DNA of 37,401 nt from Chlorobiales bacterium. Its GTDB lineage: Bacteria; Bacteroidota; Chlorobiia; Chlorobiales; JACMJS01. Every line of letters starts with the position of its first letter. Positions within the stretch are counted from its first letter, which is position 1. The DNA is taken from positions 1 through 37,401 of the forward strand of contig JACMJS010000079.1 of NCBI GenBank assembly GCA_014380515.1, read 5' to 3'. Both the position numbers and the translations under genes were made by a program. Positions 6,701-14,272 of the stretch are shown piece by piece. Under the pieces are notes generated by a model. It did no database searches, was not told the origin of the DNA, and saw only the letters and a program-made list of their open reading frames with translations.

Positions 6701-9500
6701 CCCATTCATACCGTCCGCCCGCGCCCGCTTGCCGCACGCTGACCCATTGCCGCTTGACAACCTCAACCGTAACCGATTCGCTGCGTAATTTTTTCTCCGG
6801 CGTCATCGCCACAACATCGATGCCCAGCGCGGTGCCTTCCTTGATGAACGTCGTTGCGGGCTTGAGGCCGATGTAAAATTCCGCGGGGTGAAGTAGCACG
6901 CTCGCGCGTCCGGCGACGGTTTGCCGCGAGGCATCTGTAACTTCGCCTTCGAGCGTGAGCGTCGAGGGTTCGGTGATCGGGGTTTTGAGACCCAACGAAA
7001 CTTTGAACTGTCCGTTGTTATCGAGTTCGCCCGAACCGGCACCGAAGTCGTCGCCGGAGCGGTCGGTTTCGTTGCGATTCCACGCGAGTTGTTGCCAGAA
7101 GTATCCGTCGTAGCCATCGACTTCAAACGACGCGCGTGCTTTGCGTGTCAGCGACCAGTTTACTTTATCGCCCACCATCGCCGCGCCGAACAAATACCGC
7201 CCTTCGACGATGCCCTCAAACTTATCGCCGACATACACGTTCGGCGTCAGCGACTTGACCGTCGTTGCAAATGTCGCGGGGCGATAAGCCTCGACGCGGA
7301 AAGATTCAGTGGCGATGCTGCGCTCATCTTCACCTCCGAACGGTTGCGAAAGGTTCATCGAGTATTCACCGAGCGCGGCATTGGATTTCACCGCGAGCGA
7401 ATCGGCGAACGAACCGAAGTCGCCGTCAACCGTGATGGTCTTTTTAGAAACTTCTTCGTAGCGCGAGTTGCGAATCGTCAGATCGAACGTGCGCTTGGCG
7501 GCAACGACCCAACGGCTGCCGCGCAGTTCTTTGACGACGCCTTTAAAGAAAACGGTTTCGCCCGCGCGGTAAAGGCCGCGTTCGGTGTAGATGCGGGCGC
7601 GAAGCGTCGTCGGCGTGTAGCTGGGTTGATAGTCGAGATCGAAGCGGTAGGGCTGAATGCCGCTCTCGTAGGAGTTGCTGGTGTAGGCGATCTGGCCGTC
7701 TTTCTCGGCGAAGGCATAAAGATTGTCTTCGCTGCTCGCATAGCCCGCGCCGATGGTTTCGTAGGAAGGCACGTTGGCAATCCCGTTTTGATTCGTCGTG
7801 CCGCTCCATACTTTCCGGCTACCGACGTAAATGCTGACGCTTGCACCGGCGGCGGGCTTGGCATCTTTGAGCGTGGTAACGAACACAAGCGAACCGCCGC
7901 GCGCAAACTTTGCGGTTACACCGAGCGAGGTTACTTGAATAAAGGCTTTTTGAAAGCGGTTGTATTCGTCGTCGGTGCGGGTAGGCCATGTACGGCGGAG
8001 TTGTAAAAATACAAGGCCGGATTTACCGCCGCCGAGTGTCTCGTTCAAGTTGAAGCGCGAGACGCTGCCTTTATTTTTTTTCGGACCGCCTGCGATGCGG
8101 TGCGATGTAAAGTTCAAGCCGGTTGTGCCCTCGCTGCCGTTCCAGAAATTGCCGTTCTCTTTCGCCTTCAAAAATTGTTCAGGCGTCAGCACCGCCGATT
8201 CCAAAGTGATCGCACCGGTGTTGATGCTGCGCACGGGTATGTGCGAAAAGACATTCGAATCAGCCGTGCCGAAATCGTTTTCAACCACGCCGTAGCCTTG
8301 CGGAATCGAGGCTTGAGGATCATAGTCAAGGGCTTTGATCGTGATGCGAACGTCTTTGCCGAGTTTGTTGCCGAACCGGTCGGTGAGGTTTTGCGAAACG
8401 GTGAGCGTGTAAGTCGTCGATGGTTTGAGATCGAGCGAGAAATAGTGTGCGCGAGAGCCGTAGTCCGAATTATTTTCGGCTTTGGGAATATCTACTTTCG
8501 GCGTGATGCTGAGATTTTTAATCAGATCGGCACGCGACAGCGAGTTGGTGAACTCAAGTGAAAATCCTTCGTCAGCCGAAACGCTCAGTTCCGTTTTGCT
8601 TTTGTAATCGAAAACCTTGTAGGGTGCAAAAGTAAAACTGTATTTGTCTTTCGGGTGATTGTGCGTGAGCGTGTAGGTTTCGCCCGGCGTCAGTTTCGAT
8701 TGCGGTTTGAGGAACAGTAAGTTCTCCGCCGCGCCGTAACGCAAGATGTAGTTTTGCTCGTAGCCGCCTTGTTTCTTCTCATTTTCATCGACCATTTTTT
8801 TGATTTCATCGGCGGTTACGGTTCGCGCGGTGAAATTTGCGGCATTGCCTTTGGAATCAGCGACGGAAATGTTCGAAAGAAAATTAGGATTCGCTTTTTG
8901 ATTGAACCGTAAAATGAGTTCATCCTGAAGCCCCAGTTCGGTGTATGTGCCCGTCGGATATGTGCGGATGATTTGCGGACCCGGCGTATTGAACGTGAAA
9001 CTATAATCGCTCGTAAGGCTTTGGCCGGAAAAAGATTTTAATCCGGCGGATACTTTGGCGGTGTAAGTTGAAGCGTAGGGAAGCGTATCGTTCGGCGTGA
9101 AGATGAGCGTACGCGAACCGAGCCAGCGGTAAGTGCCTTTGAGTTCTTCGCCCTTTTTGCTTGCGCTCGCGCCATCCTTCGGATCGGATGTAATTTTTAA
9201 GTCGCCGCGCGTGGATTCCATCTGCGTCTCATCATTGATTTCAACGACGGGCTGATTGAACGTAACCGAGATCGTTTGCGATTCCGTGATCGAATTTAAA
9301 TCTCCCTGCGGCGATGCGGCGACGACGCCGAGCGTTTCGGAGGAAACCGAATCGGCGGTGGCGGTGGTGAGCGATCCCAACTGGCCTTCTTCAAACGGCG
9401 GAAACTGATTTTCATTTTGGCCGCCGCACCGCAGCGCAAACAGCGAAAGGCACAAAGTCGCTACAAGCCGTGCAGCGAAGCGAAGCGAAGGCATGTTCAT
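3708..9500 (-). CDS. Bacterial alpha-2-macroglobulin-like protein (YfhM type), probable lipoprotein
   Basis: 1930 residues from the ATG at 9500. The frame stays open to 9773, but that extension would run through a terminator and the promoter at 9593-9623, so 9500 is preferred. The N-terminus is a hydrophobic signal followed by Cys25 (FALRCGGQ), probably lipidated although the lipobox is atypical. Bacterial Ig-like (Big_5) and macroglobulin domains follow. A glycine-rich stretch around residue 1200 sits where the protease bait region is expected. The thioester motif CLEQ (Cys1431-Gln1434) is intact, as in protease-trapping members of the family. The presumed role is trapping foreign proteases in the periplasm by covalent capture. 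E. coli YfhM is paired with the penicillin-binding protein PbpC; no such gene is nearby. It is longer than YfhM (about 1650 aa), mainly in the N-terminal Ig-like part. Confidence 0.92.
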   Translation of the reverse strand: MNMPSLRFAARLVATLCLSLFALRCGGQNENQFPPFEEGQLGSLTTATADSVSSETLGVVAASPQGDLNSITESQTISVTFNQPVVEINDETQMESTRGDLKITSDPKDGASASKKGEELKGTYRWLGSRTLIFTPNDTLPYASTYTAKVSAGLKSFSGQSLTSDYSFTFNTPGPQIIRTYPTGTYTELGLQDELILRFNQKANPNFLSNISVADSKGNAANFTARTVTADEIKKMVDENEKKQGGYEQNYILRYGAAENLLFLKPQSKLTPGETYTLTHNHPKDKYSFTFAPYKVFDYKSKTELSVSADEGFSLEFTNSLSRADLIKNLSITPKVDIPKAENNSDYGSRAHYFSLDLKPSTTYTLTVSQNLTDRFGNKLGKDVRITIKALDYDPQASIPQGYGVVENDFGTADSNVFSHIPVRSINTGAITLESAVLTPEQFLKAKENGNFWNGSEGTTGLNFTSHRIAGGPKKNKGSVSRFNLNETLGGGKSGLVFLQLRRTWPTRTDDEYNRFQKAFIQVTSLGVTAKFARGGSLVFVTTLKDAKPAAGASVSIYVGSRKVWSGTTNQNGIANVPSYETIGAGYASSEDNLYAFAEKDGQIAYTSNSYESGIQPYRFDLDYQPSYTPTTLRARIYTERGLYRAGETVFFKGVVKELRGSRWVVAAKRTFDLTIRNSRYEEVSKKTITVDGDFGSFADSLAVKSNAALGEYSMNLSQPFGGEDERSIATESFRVEAYRPATFATTVKSLTPNVYVGDKFEGIVEGRYLFGAAMVGDKVNWSLTRKARASFEVDGYDGYFWQQLAWNRNETDRSGDDFGAGSGELDNNGQFKVSLGLKTPITEPSTLTLEGEVTDASRQTVAGRASVLLHPAEFYIGLKPATTFIKEGTALGIDVVAMTPEKKLRSESVTVEVVKRQWVSVRQAGAGGRYEWVSQQIDTTVFTEKVSTATDKAVPKSFTPKSAGLYFIRGEAKDSKGNTARSEAYLYVYGKSYVAWERSDDDRLEITPSKNRYKPGETATLMIQSPYETATCLMTIEREGIIEQKTFELKGTAPSVQIPITAEHLPNVYVSLMLIKGRTGVPGKDEQDLAKPSFKIGYVKLSVDAGTKHLQASVKTNKAEYQNGETVEVDIELKNAAGQGVAGEVVLAAVDAGVLNLINYQLPDLFDDFYSERPLGVSTSQSLINLISQRNYGEKGEARGGGGGGSAGGMDVRSKFVSTAYWNPRVITDANGRAKVKFKLPDNLTTFRIMAAAQTKDASFGMAKTDIVVNKPLTMLAALPRFVRIGDVFEAGVVVSNYTKAKTTVKVNANVVGMKLIGEPSSSVSLEGGDTREVRFKFETQGRGIATFKFSATTDAGNSDALEQKIPVQVPYTKETLAMFGSTETKSVERVKIPNNIYAGLGGFTAQASSTALVGLREATAYLFEYPYGCLEQKSSRILPIVLAGDLIESFDLDTFGKTKADTKRVIEQTLGEFEKYQTSGGGFSYWPGSPYPYDYVSIYATYTLTKSAAKGYAINRDVLNRGLEYLKTILRKTDETTYGAYTLELDKSYSLYVLALNNQFDNSTAELLYQNKNRLSLDAKVYLLKAFAVQGKSAARVQTLGGEILNLIKVENATAHFEDGKEEDYIWSFGSAVKTTATVFQGLMEANVNLPMADKITAWLLGTQKNGRWRTTQENIFVLDALNTYFNKYETVVPDFRAKISFASQTLLEETFKGRSLTPVVKQTAMDKLTVKSGDIAIEKSGAGKLFYGLRLSYFPTYAVGPRDNGISVMKMISPLDGGSTRSLRTIKAGDLVRVTLRVAVSQERNFFALDDPLPAGFEAVNPTLATSTSRNVDAGGEGEMSEGEGDGEYAPPRGYEFDHIELKDDRVTLFAERLGTGLHTYSYLARATTYGTFTLPPTYGEEMYRPEVFGRTATQRIVIGEKTVASK

Positions 9501-9592
9501 GTTGAATGGTTCGATTGAATAGTGAAATGTTGAGTTGCAACGAGTCAATGCGATTCTTCCGAGAGGTTTCGGAGAGGGCGGATGAAGTGCCG

Positions 9593-9623
9593 CAAATATA
9601 CACGCCGTTGCGCCTGAAATAAA
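9593..9623 (-). promoter_or_regulatory. Promoter of the macroglobulin gene
   Basis: On the minus strand TATATTTG (9600-9593) matches the Bacteroidota -7 box, with TTTA (9623-9620) 19 nt upstream, a 3-of-4 match to the -33 TTTG. The leader to the ATG at 9500 is about 85 nt. The -33 element abuts the helicase terminator. Confidence 0.55.
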
Positions 9624-9653
9624 AAAAGCCCGCTCACAACGAACAGGCTTTTT
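9623..9653 (-). terminator. Rho-independent terminator of the DEAD-box helicase
   Basis: Read on the minus strand, AAAAAGCC (9653-9646) pairs with GGCTTTTT (9630-9623), with further wobble pairing GTTC/GAGC inside, followed by TTTTTTTATTT. It lies about 160 nt after the helicase stop at 9814. Confidence 0.75.
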
Positions 9654-9738
9654 GCTTTTTAAAAAGCGTGCTATAAACGATCCCCGCTTTAGTTGAGCTT
9701 GACGAAACGGGTTTCGCAAGGCGAGGTGTCCGCAGGAC

Positions 9739-9804
9739 GGGGCGGTTGGAACGAATGCAATTTCTCCAACCACCCCTGCGCTCCTCCTTATTCAAGGCGG
9801 GGAG
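9739..9804. repeat. Intergenic double palindrome, dispersed repeat
   Basis: GGGGCGGTTGGA (9739-9750) pairs with TCCAACCACCCC (9765-9776) with one mismatch. It is directly followed by CTGCG and a second imperfect palindrome, CTCCTCCTTATTCAAGGCGG plus GGAG (9781-9804). The CTGCG plus CTCC-TTATTCAA-GGAG part recurs at 23981-24006 and, shortened, at 26254-26273, so this is a repeat family. It lies within 10 nt of the helicase stop. Confidence 0.65.
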
Positions 9805-9813
9805 TTAAATCAG

Positions 9814-11874
9814 TTAGGATTTCTTCGGGCGTTTGAAAATACTTTTCAAACCGTCAAACGCATTCTTGGCGGCGCCTTCAACATCGATCAGCTTGCGCCA
9901 ATCCTGCTCTGTGATTTCCTTGTGCTTCGGACGCTGGGGCACGGCGGAAAGCCCGTTGCCCGTGTTGCCGCCATTGCCACTGTCGCGGCGCGGGGTGCTG
10001 TTCGCCGAAGGCGTGTAAGGACGCTTTGCTCCGCCGTTCGGTCGTTCGCGGTTGCCGCCGCTGCGTGAATCAGGACGGACATTGCGATTGCCGCTACGCT
10101 GCTCGCCGCCTTGAACGCGGTTGCCGCCGCTGCCTTCGGTGCGCGTGCGGCTGTTTCCGCCGGTGCGGCCTTCACTCCGCGTGCCATTCCGGTTGCCGCC
10201 GACTTGACCTTGACTCCGGCCTTGCGTGCCGTTGCTGCGTCCTTGACCTTGACGCCGGTTCGCACCCTGAGCCGAGCCGGTTTTGCTGCCGTATCGGCCT
10301 TGACTTTTGCCTTTCGCATACCGGTCGCCGAGCACATATGCCAACGGAATCTCCGATGACAACGGTTGCACTTCGTCCGTGCCAACGGTTTGATTTTCAT
10401 TTACCGGCGGCACCGGCGACGTCACCGGTTTAACCGGCCTTGAAGATGAACGCGGTGCAAACGATCCTTCCGGGCGTCCTTCCTTCGAGTAAGGACGCTC
10501 ACTGCGGTTGTTGCTGCGTCCGCCGCCATCCCGGCGCGTGTCGCCCTGCCGGTTGTTATCGCGGCCTGCAGTTTTGCGGCGTTGGTTGTGCTCCTGCCGC
10601 TTCTCGCGGTGATGGGCTTGTTTGGAATCGTCGCCCTCGCCGGAAGATTGCGAGCCGTTGTGCAACTCGCCGCTCTGATCGGGAATCGCCGACTCCGGTA
10701 CCGGACGCGCCGAATAATTGAAGCCTTCGTACTTTTTGCGGTCGAGCCGCTTGCCGATAAACCGCTCGATGTTACGCATATGTTGTTCTTCGCCGTTCGA
10801 GACGAATGTAATCGCGTCGCCGGTGCTGGAGGCGCGTCCGGTGCGGCCAATGCGGTGGATGTAATCCTCTGCATATGTCGGCGTATCGTAATTGACGACG
10901 TGCGAGATACCATCGACGTCGATACCGCGGGCGGCGATGTCGGTTGCGACGAGCACGCGGAACTTGCCTTGCTTGAAACCATCAAGGGCGCGGCTGCGCT
11001 GCGCCTGCGTGCGGTTGCTGTGCAATGCTACCGCGCTGATGCCGCGCCGTTCCAACCGCTGCATGATGCGGTCGGCACCGTGCTTCGTGCGGCTGAAGAC
11101 GAGCACCTTGTCCATTTCTTCCGTCTTCAAAATGTGGTAGAGCAACTCCATCTTTAAATCCTGCGTGACGGGATAAATATGCTGCGTGATGCTCGTCGCC
11201 GGATTTTTTTGTTCGCCGACTTCAATCATCTGCGGATGCTTCATCACGGTGGAGGCGAGCGTTTGAAGTTCGCGCGGCATCGTGGCTGAGAAAAGCAAGG
11301 TCTGCCGCTCGGCGGGCATCATTGCGATAATTTTTTTGACGTCGTGAATGAAGCCCATATCGAGCATCCGGTCGGCTTCATCGAGCACGAGAATTTCGAC
11401 GTGGGAAAGATCGATACTGCCGCGGTTGATGTGATCGAGCAGGCGTCCGGGCGTGGCGATGAGAATATCGACGCCGCGCCGCAGGACTTTAAACTGCTGC
11501 TGGATATCGACGCCGCCATAGACGCAGAAACTGCGGACGCTCATAAAGCGGCTGTAGTTCTTGACGGACTCGGCAACTTGAGATGCGAGTTCGCGTGTCG
11601 GGGTTACAATCAGCGCGCGAAGCACGGTGTTACCGTCGCCGGCCTTGTGCGGTTTAGCGTCGCCATCGACGCTCGCGGGCGATGAAAGCCGGTTGAGCAC
11701 CGGCAGGACGAACGCGGCGGTTTTGCCGGAGCCGGTCTGAGCGCGACCGATAAGGTCTTTGCCGGAGACGGCGACCGGAATTGCTTTCGACTGAATATCG
11801 GTCGGTGCGGTGTAGCCGGTGGCTAAGATGCCTTGAACGAGCGTGTCGTTGAGGCCAAGTTTGTGAAATGCCAT
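9814..11874 (-). CDS. DEAD-box RNA helicase, RhlE-like, with long RGG-type tail
   Basis: 686 residues. All family motifs are seen: Q motif near 4-28 (FHKLGL..PTDIQ), motif I AQTGSGKT (45-52), Ia PTRELA (92-97), TPGR (141-144), DEAD (165-168), SAT (196-198), ARGID, and HRIGRTGR. A 20-residue insertion (about 65-83) lies between motifs I and Ia. From about residue 395 to the end the chain is low-complexity, rich in Gly, Arg, Asn and Ser (GGNRNG, RTGGNSR, SGGNR), an RGG-type tail that usually binds RNA or promotes condensation. The likely role is unwinding RNA in ribosome assembly or mRNA turnover, often important in the cold. Transcription probably starts near 12224 from the strong promoter at 12231-12261, leaving a leader of about 350 nt. 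Confidence 0.93.
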   Translation of the reverse strand: MAFHKLGLNDTLVQGILATGYTAPTDIQSKAIPVAVSGKDLIGRAQTGSGKTAAFVLPVLNRLSSPASVDGDAKPHKAGDGNTVLRALIVTPTRELASQVAESVKNYSRFMSVRSFCVYGGVDIQQQFKVLRRGVDILIATPGRLLDHINRGSIDLSHVEILVLDEADRMLDMGFIHDVKKIIAMMPAERQTLLFSATMPRELQTLASTVMKHPQMIEVGEQKNPATSITQHIYPVTQDLKMELLYHILKTEEMDKVLVFSRTKHGADRIMQRLERRGISAVALHSNRTQAQRSRALDGFKQGKFRVLVATDIAARGIDVDGISHVVNYDTPTYAEDYIHRIGRTGRASSTGDAITFVSNGEEQHMRNIERFIGKRLDRKKYEGFNYSARPVPESAIPDQSGELHNGSQSSGEGDDSKQAHHREKRQEHNQRRKTAGRDNNRQGDTRRDGGGRSNNRSERPYSKEGRPEGSFAPRSSSRPVKPVTSPVPPVNENQTVGTDEVQPLSSEIPLAYVLGDRYAKGKSQGRYGSKTGSAQGANRRQGQGRSNGTQGRSQGQVGGNRNGTRSEGRTGGNSRTRTEGSGGNRVQGGEQRSGNRNVRPDSRSGGNRERPNGGAKRPYTPSANSTPRRDSGNGGNTGNGLSAVPQRPKHKEITEQDWRKLIDVEGAAKNAFDGLKSIFKRPKKS

Positions 11875-12224
11875 TGAGAAATGATGTTATAAAGTAAATG
11901 CAAAACCGCAGCCGGTGCGAATCGCTGTGCGATTGGGTGTCGGTGGGCATAACGCGGCAGCCAAGGTGTGCAGAGCGGGGCATCACAAAAGCAAGATGAA
12001 TTAAATCAACCGGTGAAGGATTTGATAAAATTCGGATGCTCTTGGTGGAGATTGATGCAGGTAGCTCGCCGGTAAATGGGCTGGTGAGATGACCTTCGTT
12101 CGGACGAATGAACCGAAAACGGTTTCAGTGATGACCGCTGCGGGAAAAATTCTTCAACCGAAGTCCAAAAGGTTCAATCGAAGGAAGGTCCGAAGCGGGC
12201 TGCCAATGTGAATTGTAAATATTG
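11875..12224 (-). promoter_or_regulatory. Long 5' leader of the DEAD-box helicase mRNA
   Basis: About 350 nt without a convincing gene lie between the helicase start and its promoter. Short frames here are unlike any family I know. Long leaders on DEAD-box helicase and cold-shock mRNAs are known to carry autoregulation (for example E. coli deaD/csdA). A regulatory role here is inferred; I see no named riboswitch. Confidence 0.4.
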
Positions 12225-12230
12225 GCGACG

Positions 12231-12261
12231 CAAATATAGAAGATTGCTCCGCCAATGCAAA
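12231..12261 (-). promoter_or_regulatory. Bacteroidota-type promoter, perfect consensus, for the helicase
   Basis: On the minus strand, TTTG (12261-12258), an exact 19-nt spacer and TATATTTG (12238-12231) match TTTG-N19-TAnnTTTG at every fixed position. It faces the helicase gene and is the best phylum-level clue in the window. Confidence 0.7.
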
Positions 12262-12274
12262 TCTTCCGGTAAAA

Positions 12275-12550
12275 TTATTTCGCCGCATCCGCCGTGTCAG
12301 GCTGACAATGCTTGCACGCCGAAAGTCCTTTCGCAACGGCTTCATCAAGCGAAATAGGAATCATGCTTTGATTCAAGTGATAACACATCGCCTTGTGAAA
12401 CTTCATGCCGGATTTCGTTTTGTAGACGACTACGGATTTTTCCGACTGTTTGGCAACCGATAAATCAGCCGTAAAAAAAGGCTGGACTTGCGCGGGTGCA
12501 AAAAGCAAGGCCGCGAAACAAAGAATCGTGAGAAAGAAAAAAGATTTCAT
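12275..12550 (-). CDS. Small secreted protein with Ada-type metal-binding motif
   Basis: 91 residues. Residues 1-20 form a signal peptide (charged start, FFFLTILCFAALLFAPA). The mature part carries the pattern Y.TKSGMKFHKAMCYHLN..IPISLDEA....L.ACKHC, with Cys56, Cys79, Cys82 and nearby His52/His58. This is the Ada-like zinc-ribbon tail often found after bacterial nuclease or ComEC-like domains (consensus roughly YhrxxCryL...iPisleeA...gy.PCkvC). Here it is free-standing and exported, with no nuclease domain. Zn binding is inferred; the function is unknown. It sits between the helicase promoter and the Rad52-like gene's terminator, so it is probably its own unit. Confidence 0.75.
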   Translation of the reverse strand: MKSFFFLTILCFAALLFAPAQVQPFFTADLSVAKQSEKSVVVYKTKSGMKFHKAMCYHLNQSMIPISLDEAVAKGLSACKHCQPDTADAAK

Positions 12551-12605
12551 CGGTGGCGTGTGGGGAAAAATGATTCAGAAAAGAAAAATGATTCAGAAAA
12601 AATAA

Positions 12606-12635
12606 TGAGGGACGAAGCGAAATGCCCGTCCCTCA
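12606..12635 (-). terminator. Rho-independent terminator of the Rad52-like gene
   Basis: TGAGGGACG (12606-12614) and CGTCCCTCA (12627-12635) form a perfect 9-bp stem with a 12-nt loop. On the minus strand it is followed by TTATTTTTTCT. It lies 20 nt past the stop at 12655. Confidence 0.82.
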
Positions 12636-12654
12636 CAGCAATTAAAAACGCAGG

Positions 12655-13506
12655 TTACTTGGCTTGCAGTTCATCGATGAGCGCGCTGGCTTCCTTCTTG
12701 GAGAGACCTTTTTGAAGTCGCTCTTCGTAGGCTTCACGGTCGCGGTCGCCCAAATCTTTCAGGCTGAGCAGTTTCGTGATGAGCGAAACCTGTTTCTCGG
12801 TCGCAGGCACAGCATTGCGATGCACGGATGCGCTATCCGTTTCTGCGGGACGGTCGCCGGTGTTGTGCTCGCTCGGCTTGGCTGCCGGAGCGTTGATGGG
12901 TGCAGCGAACGGTGCCGGAACGGGTGCGTTGAAAGATTGCTCGCCCGCGTTGCCGTCAGCGAAATCGATATGCTCGTCCAAGCCCATCTTGCGATAAAGC
13001 CTGGCGATAATCGCTTCGTCCGATTCCTTGAAACGGTAGCGGTTCTCTAATTCAAACCACACGTTGGGCGTGGTGTAAAGGTAGCGTCCAATCCCGAACT
13101 CCGAGGCCGCACGCTTGAACGAATCGCTCGATGCGGATTTGAAAAGTTCAGACTTGGTAGCGTCGCCTGTCGCTTCGCCGTATTCGGAACGCACGATGGT
13201 TTCGGCCACATTGGAATCGGCGTCGCTGCCTTTGGCTGCGGCATCTAAAAGATGCTTGAGCGTGATGGTTGTTTTCACGACCACGCGCTGCGGTTCAGCC
13301 AGCACGACTTCCTTTTCGCTGTTCCACGCATAGCCGAACTCGGCGCAAACTTCGTCGAGCCGTTTTTGGGCGGTCTGCCGCTCAATGTAGAGCAGGGCGA
13401 TAGCGCGTTGTGAATTTTCCGGAGTGGAGTAAGAGTTTCCGATGCGGGTGGAAATCTCTGAAGCCTTGAAGGGACGCGTCAAGGCGCGCATTGCGTTGAT
13501 AATCAT
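12655..13506 (-). CDS. Rad52/Rad22-family single-strand annealing protein
   Basis: 283 residues. The signature lies near residues 120-145: KSASSDSFKRAASEFGIGRYLY, split here as KSASSDSFKRA and ASEFGIGRYLY. This is the hallmark of the Rad52/22 double-strand-break repair family of phages and bacteria (DdrA-like). A proline/alanine-rich linker follows (about 190-230), then a C-terminal helical module (ATEKQVSLITKLL ... SKKEASALIDEL) seen at the end of many phage annealing proteins. It likely anneals ssDNA in recombination. No RecT/exonuclease partner, integrase or phage gene is near, so it is either domesticated or the last trace of a mobile element. Start: ATG at 13506; Met6 is an alternative. 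Confidence 0.8.
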   Translation of the reverse strand: MIINAMRALTRPFKASEISTRIGNSYSTPENSQRAIALLYIERQTAQKRLDEVCAEFGYAWNSEKEVVLAEPQRVVVKTTITLKHLLDAAAKGSDADSNVAETIVRSEYGEATGDATKSELFKSASSDSFKRAASEFGIGRYLYTTPNVWFELENRYRFKESDEAIIARLYRKMGLDEHIDFADGNAGEQSFNAPVPAPFAAPINAPAAKPSEHNTGDRPAETDSASVHRNAVPATEKQVSLITKLLSLKDLGDRDREAYEERLQKGLSKKEASALIDELQAK

Positions 13507-13812
13507 CTTATACCTCGCTTGTGATATTGTTACTATAAATAAAATGAGACTATGTTACCTTTGCTACACTGTTACCAGTTCGCATCAGCGTTGTAAAGGT
13601 AAAAGGGTTATTCCCATATTTCCAAACATTGTTTCAAAATATTTTTATTCCATAGGGCGGCGGGGAAAGGTATGTTGCCGCAGAAAAAGCAGTTAAGTCG
13701 CCGAAATTTTTTTTGGATTTTTTTGCGGCGATGCTTTTCAAGCCTCGTCCAAACTGTTGTGAAAAGCAATTTTCATCATACTTCAACCTCGCAACGCCAA
13801 ACTTTTTCAACC
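13507..13812. promoter_or_regulatory. Divergent intergenic region with TGTTAC repeats
   Basis: 306 nt between the divergent Rad52-like gene and the SnoaL-like gene. TGTTAC occurs at 13528, 13553 and 13570. An inverted pair TTACCTTT (13555-13562) / AAAGGTAA (13595-13602) is also present. TACCTTTG at 13556-13563 fits a Bacteroidota -7 box on the plus strand but has no good -33 partner. An operator for one of the flanking genes is possible. No gene is seen. Confidence 0.35.
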
Positions 13813-14238
13813 ATGAAAACTATTTCGCTGATCATCTTACTTACTGCAATAAATTTTCCCGTGCACGCGCAACCCACATCGGAAATTCGAAAAGTTTTGG
13901 ACGCGCAAGTGGCGGCATGGAACGCGGGCGATGTCAAAATGTTTATGCAAGGCTACAATAATTCAGCCGCAACGACCTTCGTCGGCAAGAGCATCATGAA
14001 AGGCTATAAAGAAGTGTTGGATAATTATCTCAAACGCTACCCGACAAAGGCGGCGATGGGCACGCTTGCATTTAGTGATTTGGAAATTACCATACTTTCG
14101 GAAACGCACGCATCGGTCGTTGGCAAATGGAACTTGGTGCGCTCAAAGGAATCGGGCGGCGATGTAGGCGGCATCTTTACGCTGCTCTTCGAAAAAACAT
14201 CCGGCGGCTGGAAAATTATTTTAGATCATACCTCGTAG
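13813..14238 (+). CDS. Secreted SnoaL-like/DUF4440 (NTF2-fold) protein
   Basis: 141 residues from the ATG at 13813. The frame opens earlier (13672), but the signal peptide (MKTISLIILLTAINFPVHAQ) begins at 13813. The mature part is a single NTF2-like fold domain: the N-terminal helix IRKVLDAQVAAWNAGDVKMFM and C-terminal strand FTLLFEKTSGGWKIILDHTS are typical of DUF4440/SnoaL-like 3 proteins. The usual small pocket may bind a ligand, but the family includes enzymes and non-enzymes, so no reaction is assigned. Thirty-four nt separate it from the adenosine deaminase start. Confidence 0.8.
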   Translation: MKTISLIILLTAINFPVHAQPTSEIRKVLDAQVAAWNAGDVKMFMQGYNNSAATTFVGKSIMKGYKEVLDNYLKRYPTKAAMGTLAFSDLEITILSETHASVVGKWNLVRSKESGGDVGGIFTLLFEKTSGGWKIILDHTS

Positions 14239-14246
14239 CCGCGATG

Positions 14247-14254
14247 TATCTTTG
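14247..14254 (+). promoter_or_regulatory. Possible -7 box before adenosine deaminase
   Basis: TATCTTTG fits TAnnTTTG; there is no clear TTTG 19 nt upstream. It would start the mRNA only about 12 nt before the ATG at 14273. Confidence 0.35.
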
Positions 14255-14272
14255 CAAGAAACAACAGACGAC

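Noticed and set aside
3708-9773. Longer macroglobulin reading frame starting at 9773
   Set aside because: The extra 91 residues are not signal-like and would cross a terminator (9623-9653) and a promoter (9593-9623); the signal peptide begins at 9500.
14252-14272. TTG start for adenosine deaminase
   Set aside because: It overlaps a possible -7 box, and the ATG at 14273 gives a normal-length protein.
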